From Nymphaea colorata (lineage: Eukaryota; Streptophyta; Magnoliopsida; Nymphaeales; Nymphaeaceae), in assembly GCF_008831285.2 (NCBI RefSeq), contig NC_045143.1:3543503-3607502 (forward strand): 64,000 nt of DNA, read 5' to 3'. Under the pieces are notes generated by a model, which was not told the origin of the DNA, did not search any database, and was given only the letters and a program-made list of their open reading frames with translations. The translations under genes and the position numbers were made by a program. Positions 15,702 through 26,878 of the stretch are shown piece by piece. Numbering within the stretch: position 1 is the first letter of the stretch; every line of letters begins with the position of its first letter.

Positions 15702-16402
15702 TTTGAGTTTTATCCACATCACGGTTGCTCGATGCAATGCACATTGTATTGTGAGAGGACGAAGGATTTCTCTTTCTAAACTAGGATGAAAAAATCCAAA
15801 AAATTATATATACATATGTGTGGTGGTGGATTACTTCAGTCAGAATGGGGGCCTCCTTTTATGTAGATGCCGATATATATATATATATATATATTAGATA
15901 GAAGAGATCTAAACGGTCCGACTTAAAATCGAACTGTTCAAACTTGATGCCCCCAGATATCAACAAATAGTTAGAATCATTATTTAGTTTTACTATATAT
16001 AACTATTTGGTAAGTCCCAACTGTCCCTTATTAGGCCTTACCAGAAAAGAAAGAAAGCTGAGGCTCCAGAAATTTGAATGGCACGTTTAAATTTTGATTG
16101 GGGTTTTGACATATTTCTTTTATTTTTCCTTATGCAACTTGGCAACAGTGATAAATGTGGTATTTTTCTGTTTTTAATGCAATATTATTGTTAATAAATT
16201 GTCTGAGTGATAAAATAGCAATTAGAACTTGGGACGTTGGTGGGTTTTCTCAATTATAGCTTGCTTGTTCTCCGTCAAGCAGTTGGGAAAGTGTCTCTAT
16301 TTAAACGCTACGCCTACGTATCTATTAAAAGGCAATGTTGTGTTTTCAAGTTTGTATGTCCGATTTCTGCTTGCTTCCATTATGTTTGAGGGAGCTTTCA
16401 TC
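13400..16402. other. Intergenic region upstream of LUG
   Basis: No gene is supported. The segment 13711-13870 recurs at 33130-33290 in the same orientation with high identity, so it is a dispersed repeat. Short (AT)n runs lie at about 15670-15696 and 15871-15893. A very AT-rich block sits at 15160-15270. Confidence 0.55.
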
Positions 16403-16576
16403 ATGCATCTAGGCTGTTCACCAGTCAAGTTCGAGCTAAACTGGGCCGGCTCTCTCGAACTAGGTCAAGTGCCTTAGGTCACAACTCGTGCTCAAGATCG
16501 GCTCAGCTTGAGCTTCAAATGCTCGAGCCGGCCCAGTTTAGCTCGAACATGACTGGTGAACGGCCCTAGATGCATG
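16403..16576. repeat. Inverted repeat with about 50-bp arms
   Basis: The left arm 16403-16454 and right arm 16523-16576 are near-perfect reverse complements (each carries ATGCATCTAG, TTCACCAGTCA and a GGGCCGGCTC-type core), with a loop of about 70 nt. It has the look of a small MITE or hairpin. The loop contains a CAAGTGCCTTAGGTCACAAC motif that also occurs twice at 35108-35190, where the left arm is missing. Confidence 0.75.
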
Positions 16577-16873
16577 CTCGAGCCGAGCTTGGGCTTGAGC
16601 ATAGCTGCTACCCACAAGAAAATCAATTGGAACTAATTGTCTTCTTGTCATAATATTGTGAAATGCCATGTACATATTCTCTTCTTTGTAAGCTCAACCG
16701 AGTTCAAGCAAGCTGAGTTTGCTTAGCTTTGATTGGCTCGACTTATTATGTGCATTCTTCTGCACCTGATTCTCTTTCTTTGTCGCTTTAAAGTGGGCAT
16801 GTCAAAATTTTACATTCAGAATTCATAAAACTTTAAAGTGGAGATGTAAACATGATTTATTTATTTATTTACG

Positions 16874-17085
16874 TGACACTCCAAAAGTGGATCCTGTGAA
16901 AGAAGTTCAAAGTGTTTTTGAACAAGGCGTAACTTTTGAGATATTCCAGCATCCCGTTTTCTGTGATAAGATATGTGTGGAAGGACTAACAATTATATAT
17001 AGCATTCTGAAACAGACTATCATTTCTAATGCTCCAAATGGACCACTAGAAAACAAACTACCAAACTCTACATATAAATCTTCTT
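16874..17085 (+). other. 212-bp island identical between the two duplicates, open frame
   Basis: These 212 bases are identical, base for base, to 35645-35856, although the flanks on both sides show several differences per 100 bases. The plus strand is open for about 70 codons (starts DPVKEVQSVFEQGVTFEIFQ), and the minus strand is open too. I do not recognise the product and see no ATG; the frame could begin at GTG 16887. It may be an exon relic, a recently converted tract or a short transposed copy. Confidence 0.5.
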
Positions 17086-17209
17086 CTTCTTTTTTTTTAT
17101 TTGTGTAATTGTTAATGACCAAAGATTAAAAGACTCAACCGCTATAATTGGAGTAGGCTCTTCTAGAGAGAACTCCATACAAAACCAAAACAGATGGGGG
17201 ATGGATTAT

Positions 17210-17212
<3 letters not shown>

Positions 17213-17273
<61 letters not shown>
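17213..17273. repeat. (AT)n microsatellite
   Basis: About 30 AT units. The corresponding site in copy 2 (35975-36050) has only short AT runs, so this locus has expanded or contracted since the duplication. Confidence 0.95.
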
Positions 17274-17274
<1 letters not shown>

Positions 17275-19661
17275 TAAAAACCAAGCACTTAGGTCATGGA
17301 TAAAAGCCAAACCCTTTAATTTTTTGTTAAAAATTTATGTTAAATAAAATATAAACATCTTGATATATTTATTGAAATTATTTTGGTATGAAACATGCTT
17401 TAAATCAAGTTGTTTTTATGAAAATTATTGATTTTTCTATTATCAAAATCTGATGCTATGAGAGAGAGCCATTCATTTTTGCTTACTATAAGGACAGTAT
17501 TAAAACCCAAAAAATGATCGACATAGCATATATTTTGCATCAACCTATTCATAAGATCATGTGGGCAGTGTTACACTACAAAACACATTTTATGTATCAT
17601 ACTTAAAGGGTCAGGCTGGTTTCTACAAAAAAAATGATCATATGTATATATATATGTGTGTAAAGAGAGTGATTAGGATTCTTAGAATCACATGCAAAAC
17701 CTAAAGAACAGCCGCGCATACGAAGACAATATGTCAGAGATGTTCAATCCTCCACAAGCACTAAGCGGTTATGTGCACGAAAAAGTATGGACATTGACCA
17801 AATACTCTCATTAAAATAAAAAACTTTTTAAAACCGTAAAAAGGGATTGTGAAGAAGTAAAAAGTTGAAAATACATATTATTTTATAAATTTTTTTAAAA
17901 ATACCCTTATGACGGAGGAATTTCATTTTCATTGATGATAATGAAGGTCATTGATTCAAGTAAAACAACAAATAAAGTAGAAAAAATAAAGTATCATTAT
18001 GTAAATAAAATAAATTTCGTAGGCGTATATATAAACAACAACAACAAACAAATAAAGTAGAAAAAATAAAGTATCATTATGTAAACAAAATAAATTTCGT
18101 AAGCGTATATACAAACAACAATAACAAATACGGTTCCGCCGCTGGGTTTGATCATCTTACTTGGTGACCAATACGAGCAACACGTTTCATTTGGTGGTTT
18201 CATACATAGACTTATAGTGGAGGTCCATGGAATATAAGTAGGGATCTTTCTGCAATTAACGATAAGATGTTGGCTTTGAATCACAAAATTTGTGTGGTGG
18301 AGAAACGGACATATAAAATTGCAAAATGACCACATCATGATCAACTCTGTCAACTTTTAGATGGAAAGAATATCGGTACTTGGAATAATTTATGCGTCGT
18401 TTCACTTTCTTTCTAGTCCCCAAGAGATTATTAAAATACCAGCCGCTAGTTAATCTGTCCTCCTCACTCGAAGCGGTACCTTGAACTGACGGTTTGTTTA
18501 ACCCTATAATTATTCATCCTCCAACAACTGAACTTTCTTGGCAAAATTTTTCATTTACAGGGCTAGCTTTTGGTTACATTTTGAAATACGGTTGCCTTTT
18601 ATCATGTTTAAATGACAATACATTAAAGTAGACTGTATGTTAAAATATTTCATGGTCGTAGTAAAATACCGTAACATCCAAATCGTCATTCATAATTAAT
18701 GATTACATAAAAAATTTAAAATTCTAGCTATAATCTTTAAAAAAAAGGTAAAAATAAAACCCATCTAAAAATAGTACAGTTGATTTCTCACACTTGGAAA
18801 TTGACCTGACCAACTTGACCAACTTGTAACAGAAGCAAACAAATCATCCCGCCATTGGTGTACAAATTCATATATGCATCTATGTCATATTTAATTTACA
18901 ACTGCAAGTGCATTCCTAGTTTTTTTATGGAAAGAAATTTCTACTGCAAAGCAAGATTTGAACAGTTGCTCAGTTTGAAGAGTTGGAGAGACTTGAAGCA
19001 GAAATAGGCCAGAGTTCTTTCTATGAAATAGATTGGTCCTTCTTGCTTTGCTAGAGTTCAGATCCGAGGCCAACATAACTGTCATACCATCTGCAGTTAT
19101 GAAGCAGAAAACTTGATATCGGCTGCAAATTTTTCATTTTGAAAAAAGAAGAAGTTTGAGATCAGATTGGCTTAGTGTACCAATCAAGATTAAGAAAAAA
19201 TTTGTTCTATGACTCTTTCAGAATTTTCATTGAGAATCTAGCCTTCCATCAACATCTAACATCTTATTTTTCAAAAATCTTAAGGGGGGCCCTTTGCTTT
19301 GCCCCTGTCCATAAGCACTTCTCTGATTTATTATTGTAAGACTTACCTTGCAATTAAAACTACTTGTTCCAATGTTGCTAACACAAATCAAATATGCTGA
19401 AAAGTGTTGCAGGCCTAAGCGCTCAATTTTTACTCCCTATGGCTTCGTAAATTTGTTTTAAAAAATGAAGCATACTCATAAAAATTGTATTACAATGTTT
19501 TACAAAAATTCACTAACTTTAAAACAAATTGCGTCAAACTATTTTTGTCGCCAAAACGTAACATATTTTTGAAAACTGATTTGTAAAGAAGCTTCGGTAG
19601 AAGGGAGACCGCCGACGTTGCCGACAACTTTTCCCCTTAATAATAATGTTGGATGTTGTAG

Positions 19662-19975
19662 GAGCATGGACTGGTTCAACCTGAACGGAATCAAATGTGC
19701 GTTGGACACCACGCCGATCCTAAAGAACATCTCACACTTGGAGGTGGGAACGGACCAGCGACTCTTATTGATGGCGATGAAGGTTCCAGTGTTCTTCGTG
19801 AACCTGACGACCCTATCCGAGTACCAGAAAGATGCACATACATCCGTTTACACGATCCGGCAAGGCAAGCTTCTGAACCCCGAGCAGAAGGCCGACGCCG
19901 AAACTTACGTTGACTGTATCCATTGGTGCCTGCCTCGGGCTGCTCGACACTTGGAATGAGTTCTTGAACGAGTTT
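19662..19975 (+). pseudogene. TBL-type O-acetyltransferase, last exon relic (copy 1)
   Basis: The translated exon matches the C-terminal part of trichome birefringence-like (TBL, PC-esterase) proteins, Golgi enzymes that acetylate xylan and other wall polymers. It starts after a TTGTAG acceptor (MDWFNLNGIKCALDTTPIL). It continues through FFVNLTTLSEYQKDAHTSVY and TIRQGKLLNPEQKADAETY, and reaches the DCIHWCLP block, which holds the catalytic Asp and His of the DxxH motif. A one-base shift just after WCLP (about 19930-19943) ends the frame early as RAARHLE. One frame over, TWNEFL, the normal continuation, is still visible. No upstream exons with the GDS motif were found, so this is a fragment. 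Confidence 0.82.
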
Positions 19976-21496
19976 TTTTTTTTCCCTTATTTTTTAGTGT
20001 AATATGGCTTGTCTCCTTTGGCCTGCTAAGGTAAAAGGCAGCTAGCAAGCAGGGGCGGTCTTTATTTTCTTAGTGTATCACCAACCGTATTTTCATGTTT
20101 TATTCATTTGATTAATGGAAAACTTCTAGCGCTTAGTGTTATTATTGAAAATGATAAGTAAAATGATGGTGATGGTGAGCTTGTTTTAGATGTTTGGCTA
20201 TTTATTTTTGTATTTAAAAAACAAAGAGAAAGAGACAAGAACATATATAAGGCGCGTAACACTTTCCAATATTTGAACTACCAAGGTAGCTACAATATGA
20301 CATCCAACCTAACCGTTTGCACAACTTATCAAAAAAAGTGGTTAAAGTGCATGGCTCACATTAGGACAAGACATGAGAGTATGTGACATGACCCATAAGA
20401 ACAAAAAGATAGACCATATTTTTTACATGTAAATTTGTCTTTTATTCAAAATCTAGCACGCGCACACACACACACACACATATGTATTAGATCCACCAAA
20501 TTGACTAACCTACGTATGACACAAAAATAAATTGCAGTAAGACGTCAGTAAAAGTTGAATATGAAGAAAATACATTTCACAATTGACAACAGATTTATAG
20601 AAATATGACACTTAACTCATTCCTTTATAAATCAATTATGTTGGGTGAATCCTGAAACGTCACTTGGTTCCTTCAAATTTGAACTATTTGATATAAATAT
20701 GATATGACATGTTTTTGACTGATGGGCCAAAATGTTTATGGTAAAAGTGATAATTCATGAAGCTAAGGATCTTAAGTCGGATCCTGAAATCCTTACTTCA
20801 CATTTTTTTTGCATTGAGAAAATGTGACATTTAATATCAGATAAAGGAAAGATTGATTTTAAGTCGATGGTTATTAAAACCTGAGGATTTTAGATCAGGT
20901 GCAAATAAATGTCCTCTAAGCACTTAATATGTCTCCAAGAACAACATGTAAACATGGACAACTCGGAAGTACATAGGCTAGAAGAAAATCTGGGCGAAGT
21001 AACAATTTAAATCCCCAACCAGATAAGCCTATCCGACCAACCTCAACTAAGTCCGCCAACGTGAATCCGGTGACTGCTAGACATAGTAGGCCACCACATA
21101 CCCGACTACGCACCATGAACATGGTAAGTCTGAGCTAAGTTGAGTCTTCAGCCATTACCAACTCCGTTAAGTGTTTAATTTCAATTAACATATCATTAAT
21201 CTCAACTTTATTAATTTCATTGCCTAATATCGCACTTAGGCTAAACTAATTGGCTTTTGAAGTTATTTTGCATCAAGTTGACTTGCATTCGCATAAGTTT
21301 ACAGGATGATGCAATTAAGAGTGGCGCACTTGATTTGACCGAACGAGTATGAAATTTGTTGAGTTTGTTCAAGTCAAGGCATCAATGCAGCAGGATCTTA
21401 TTTTTAATCATAGCACTCAACATACCAGTCAACTTTTGAACACAAAGGCAGTCAAATTCCATGTATTATGATATGGAAATTCAAAAAACATTACTG

Positions 21497-21776
21497 GGCT
21501 TCTCTAGGTAGGTTAGGTCAATTTAATAAGAGATAAAGTGCTTCATTGTTTGTACTTTCTTTTGTGTACTATTTGTTGACTACGTGCATGTTGTTTGTCT
21601 GATGAATAAAAACTTTTTTGTTTGACAATAAGTGAACTCCATTATGGAGCATTTGGTAACCTCGGATTCGAGACCACTAGAATCTCGTAGTCATGAATTT
21701 AAGGACAGATCTCATCCCATTCAACCTCAAATCCGATGTTTTTTCCATAAGTGCTTGGGAAACAAACCCTCTTGTT
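21497..21776. repeat. DNA present only in copy 1 of the duplication
   Basis: Copy 2 joins AAAACATTACTG directly to AACATAGTAGTAAAATTCAG at about 41355-41375. Copy 1 has about 280 bp between the matching points. It may be an insertion in copy 1 or a deletion in copy 2. I see no clear terminal repeats or target-site duplication. Confidence 0.6.
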
Positions 21777-23249
21777 TCACATAGTAGTAAAATTCAGTGT
21801 TTGTTTCCATTGTGCATCTCCATGTAAAAGGGATCTTAGCCAGATGAGCTTTGGAATTAAAATCTGAGGTTAATTGTCAAACACACTCTTAGTGTTTGAA
21901 GATGAAAGACGCGAACCAAAGGAACTAGGTGCTAGATATGTATAATATATAGAACCACACATGTGTCGAGGTTGACATCCCTTGTATAGTTGGACAGAGT
22001 TTGGGTTTAGATTTTGGGCTTGGCTCGGGGCAGTGGGCTGTTGGCTGCTTTAATTTTGGGCTGTTGGCTGCTTTAATTTTTATTGAACTTTTTGTAATTG
22101 TTTATGCAAATTAAACTTTTAATGAGTTCCTTGCATTGTATTGGCAATATGCATTGCTGAAACCCATTTGAAGCTTTACTACTTTGTGAAGAGCAAGTCC
22201 AAAGTAGACTTCTTTACTCAAACTGGCTGGACGTTTGATGTGCTTTCTGTGGTGTCTTGTTCTTTGATTGCTCTTGTGAAAGAAAACCTTTAGTTTCTTA
22301 TGTATGTAAATTCTATATGTGTCATTTCCCTTAAAATAGAGGTTTATATCATGTGTGGATTTCTATTCTCATACATTGATCGTTCTTCTGCTGACTTAAA
22401 TCAACAATTATGAATATATGATGCAATTATCGAAATTTTTAACTAAATAATTTAAAATCATTGTTAGTAATCAAATATCAATATTTGAAATTTAAAATAT
22501 CAAATATGATCTTTTAGATTTTTCAAGCATGTCTTAGATATGAAAATGGAGAGTGTTATGCAAATGATTTAACGTTGTAAAAACAATCTTCTCAATAAAA
22601 GAAATGTTATTATTGTTAAGGATAATGTGGTGACTTATAAGAGAACGACATCTATGAAACCAAAGATGTAATAAAAATAATAAAAACATTGTTATCAATG
22701 AGCATAGTCATCCACTTGAATTTGCAAAAAAATCAAGTTTCTTAATCTTATTGTAAACTGCGAGTTGAAATATCAAATCTAACAATATTGACATTGCCCA
22801 AAGTATTTTTGCTCAACAAAAGAAATGTTATTATTGTTGAATATAATTTTGCAACCTATAAGGAAATGATATCTATAAAAATAAAGAAACCAACAAAAAT
22901 AATAATTGCATCGCTATCACCAAAGAAATTTGGCGACCCAGAGTTATAAAGAAAATCAAAGATATCCCTAGAGATTATTGCAAAGAGACAATATAAATAT
23001 CAAATCAAACACTATGATCCTTAAGGCCATTGGTGGCCTTCTGTGGCCTTCCGTAGTGGAAAACCACGTTAAATCTCATGCTTTCATTACAAAACCTCTT
23101 CCAACTTTTCTTCAGGCAGTCCTACTTAGAGCAAATGACTTTTCTTTCTCTCTCTTTAGCTATCCAACCAAACGATTACCTCCAAACCGGGTTATCCTAC
23201 TTAGAGTTAAATTACTAAATGTAAAATAATTGATTTTTAAAATCAATTG

Positions 23250-24704
23250 AAACTGCAGGCTTAATTACTGTTACTCATATGAAGCACACAGATGTTATAA
23301 GTTACAACCCCTCTTATTTAATGGTTACTGAGGACCATGGCGACAACAAATTCAGATTTGAAGTTCACTCACCCTTTCTGTATGCATGCACATAGATGTG
23401 TGGGTGTGAGTATGCATGCATTCGTGCATGCGCGATTGACAAGCTTCTCTCTCTTTGGGGATAGGGGAATTATTCTCTTTCTGTAACTCTAAGCTTGGAA
23501 TCATGTTCACAACAATGAGAAAGACATGAAAGGAAATGGAGGGACCAAATCTCTCAGCCATTATGGCCTCTAAATTAAAACATGAGGAGCGGTTGATGGG
23601 AAGAATGGTGAACGCATAAAAGCTAACACTAAATGTTGTAGAACGGAAGTACACTTATTTCTAAGGCAAGCACTCAACTAAACCCAACATCCCTTTCTTG
23701 GGTCTTCTTTATCCATGGACTATGTGTACACTAGAAGATTTCCTTTTATTAACATGGAAAGTTGGTATATATTGATGTCCAAAGGAAAACTTTTCATAGA
23801 GTTCAATCAATTGCCTAGACAACATGGCAAGCACTATGATGGCTAGAGGCCTCAGATGTCATCAGTTAATCCTCCTTTTTTGTATTGGACGCTTTCTTTA
23901 GAGGTATATCGAGTCGAGTCTGGAAGTGTGATTTTTACCATTTCCGGTGCTGGCTGACAGAACTCTTCTTACCCAACAGAAACATTGTTGTTTAACTTCA
24001 AGCCACTTTCAAGTTGGATCCTTTAAAGGCCATTTGGTGCTGATAACAAATTGTTACTGTCCAGTAAAACTGCTAAAAAATTGGAGCATATTAACATAAG
24101 GTTTCATGAATACCCCAAATTGTACAACAGAATCATTGGACGGTAAAAATTTATTACGGGTGCCAAATGGCCCCTTAAGCCCACTTGACTAGCCAAAGAA
24201 CCCGAACCCTTGTGCATATGAGCACTAATTCCCTCTGAATTGGCATATTCTTCTAGTACAAAGTAACATACTCTTCAAAAAAGTTGCTGCACCCTATTCA
24301 ACACTACTCGGGTGCAGACACAGCCGGGTGTGGCTGGGGTAATGACAACAAACAAATTGTTCTTTCAGTTCATTAAATCATTTTATAAAAACATGGCTTA
24401 TTAATTGTTAATCACTAGTTTTATTACTGTTGAACAATCATATGGCAGTTTTTTTCCTTGTTAATTTGCTCAACCAAAAAGCAATGCATTGTGAAATTTC
24501 TACCTAGTAATCTATTTCAGCAGCTTTTAAGCACTTTTCTGAAGGTTGGTGATGAACACTTAGTGTCTTTTCATTGTGCGTTATACGTGGGACATTTTGC
24601 TTGGTATTCCACTTCAAATAATTATTCACATGTCAAATAGTGAGGGGCTGTAACTTATAACATCTGCGTGCTTCATATGAGTAACAGTAATTAAGCCTGC
24701 AGTT
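23250..24704. mobile_element. 1.46-kb element with about 63-bp terminal inverted repeats
   Basis: The left end 23250-23312 and right end 24642-24704 are reverse complements with about two or three mismatches (shared core TACTGTTACTCATATGAAGC). The whole segment is absent from copy 2, whose homology stops at 42745. No transposase frame is visible inside, so it would be non-autonomous. A clear target-site duplication was not found. A palindrome, TTGATTTTTAAAATCAA, lies directly outside the left end. Confidence 0.6.
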
Positions 24705-25574
24705 TGGACATGGAAGATAGGTGGTTCAATAGCTTAATCTTCACAACATGATTCAAATATCTTGGTTATTCATTGAAGTCAAAATTCGGCATGCTCTAAC
24801 GCAGGCACAAGTTGGAGATGAATTTTGACTCCCCCTTTCTCTTTACTGCTTTTTGGAAAGCAGAATGCAAGGAGATGCAATTTTTTTTTAAACTAATGAT
24901 AAATTTTTTGTTTTCCTAATATTCAATTAGTATAAGCTGAAGGTGGTGGGTTGGATTACTCTCTCTCTTCCTCCCTTTGTTTCATCTGTATAAGTGAATG
25001 TGTACATGAGGACTGGGAGGAGGGGGCCGACCTTGACCTTGAAGATAATTGAGCGAAGGAAAGGAAACCAGAAAAAGACGCGGTGCTCTGCGTCTTAGAC
25101 TTAAACCTCATGAATTACGGTAGGAATAGTCGTTGTCAATGACAATGATTCTTTTCTCCTTTCTGTCTACGTTAGTATAGCTAATCTTTGATGTCTTTTG
25201 GTCACATATACCTTGATAAAATCCTAGTTGTTGTGATAGTGAAACTATTTGGGCCAAGGGGCTGAGTTTCTATCAGCATCCTTCATAGCCCATTCAATCC
25301 TTCAATTCATTGGGCATAGCCTTAAGAAGCAACACATTCTCCTCTTTAGAGGCTATAAACCCCTCGACCAAGTTAGACAACTCCCCACAGGCATTGTCAA
25401 CTGCAAGTAGCTCCTTCAAGTGTCGCGTCCATCATCTCAAGATCACCTCTTGGGGATCCATAATGATTTAATTCTCGTGCATACGTTAAATGTTTTGTTC
25501 TCTCTCTCTCTTGCTCATTAAATTTCTTCTTAATCTCATTCATTTCGAAGATCTTCTGAAATTTAAACTATTAC

Positions 25575-26661
25575 TATAAAAGCAAGTTAAAAAATTTTTC
25601 ATGAAAAGGACCCAATTAATTTCTATATAGATAAACAGTAATAGTTATATGTAGATAACGTGTCTTAAGAAAACAGTAAGTCATAATGCTTTTGAGACAC
25701 AGGTTACAAAGAAAAAGCAAAGTTATTTTTAAAAATATGATAGGTTTATGCTTAGCATTTGGTCTATAAATCTAAAAATAAGATCAATGGTGACACCGTT
25801 TTTCAAATTATAATATCTTTTGTATCATTATCAAATGCGGACCTTTGATTATTAGATCTAAAAGTACTTTTAGTAATGACATTGTGTTTCATGAAACAAA
25901 AACACTTTGCTTTTGAAAAATAATCTTTTATTATTATTATTATTATCAAACCTCTTTCTAAGGCAACCTGCCTTTGTTCTATAACCATCAATTTGGGATT
26001 AATCCCAAAAGTTGTGCTATTTTTGAAAAGCCGATAGTTTGAATAACTCATGGCACCGTGGTGTTAGTTCTAGGTTAAAAAATTTATATGTGCTGGATGA
26101 TTCTCAGGTATGAAAAATGTTTTCCGAAATACAACCTGAGAATCATCCAGCACATATAAATTTTTTAACCTAGAACTAACACCTCGGTGCCATGAGTTAT
26201 TCAAACTATTGGCTTTTCAAAAATAGCACAACTTTTGGGATTAATCCCAAATTGATGGTTATAGAACAAAGGCACGTTGCCTTAGAAAGGGGTTTGATAA
26301 TAATAATAATAATAAAAGATTATTTTTCAAAAGCAAAGTTTTTTTGTTTCAAGAAACACAATGTGATTACTAAAAGTCTTAATAATCAAAGGTCCGTATT
26401 TGATAATGATACAAAAAAGATATTATAATTTGAAAAAGGGTGTCACCATTGATGTTATTTTTAGATTTATAGACCAAATGCTAAGCATAAACATATCACA
26501 TTTTTAAAAATAACTTTGCTTTTTCTTTGTAACCTGTGTCTCAAAAGCATTATGACTTACTGTTTTCTTAAGACACGTTATCTACGTATAACTGTTACTG
26601 TTTATCTATATAGAAATTAATTGGGTCCTTTTCGTGAAATTTTTTTTAACTTGCTTTTATA
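25575..26661. mobile_element. Foldback element: long inverted repeat with about 530-bp arms
   Basis: Arms 25575-26109 and 26134-26661 are near-perfect reverse complements around a 24-nt loop. Each arm holds the same landmarks: TTGGGATTAATCCCAA, a (TTA)n tract, GTCATAATGCTTTTGAGAC and AGCAAGTTAAAAAA. Arms of this length fit a foldback transposon or a locus producing a long hairpin RNA. No protein is encoded; the two mirrored frames (SYSNYRLFKNSTTFG and SYSNYWLFKNSTTFG) are just the arms read outward. The right end runs into the TATA box of the MADS-box gene. Confidence 0.85.
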
Positions 26662-26665
26662 TAAA
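26658..26665 (+). promoter_or_regulatory. Probable TATA box of the MADS-box gene
   Basis: TATATAAA lies about 215 nt upstream of the ATG at 26879 and is followed by a (TC)n-rich leader at 26826-26850. It overlaps the outer end of the right foldback arm (ends 26661), so the element edge and the core promoter coincide. Transcription start would be near 26690. Confidence 0.45.
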
Positions 26666-26878
26666 ATTCAAAAGTGCAGCAAGGACTCTCTATTCTCCCT
26701 CTACCAAAAATGGCACCAGAGGGCTGTTACCCATCCACACCACCTTTTCCTTTTTCCCTTCTTGGTATTGCCGGCCGGCAGACCTCATGAAATTCATGAC
26801 TGAGAGCACCTCGCCTCCTCCCTTCATGTCTCTCTCTCTCTCTCTTTCTTCTGTTCATCACCCCGTTTCAAAATTGCG

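Larger units (their letters stand above)
16460..23197. repeat. Segmental duplication, copy 1 (first block)
   Basis: This block aligns colinearly with 35157-42745. Shared landmarks, copy 1 then copy 2: 16874/35645, 18890/38648, 19662/39419, 20916/40782, 22980/42560. Copy 2 has extra DNA at about 35400-35510, 36809-37204, 37922-38519 and 40170-40350. Copy 1 has about 280 bp extra at 21497-21776. By eye the shared parts are mostly about 90-95% identical. The homology stops sharply after an AAACCGGGTTATCC motif at 23197 and 42745. Confidence 0.9.

Noticed and set aside
20916-21122. 68-codon minus-strand ORF also present at 40782-40982
   Set aside because: Conservation is explained by the segmental duplication; substitutions fall at all codon positions and no domain is recognised.
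25803-26428. Two mirrored 78-82 codon ORFs, as a possible gene pair
   Set aside because: They are the two arms of the foldback read outward; a third arm copy at 33.9-34.2 kb does not keep the frame.
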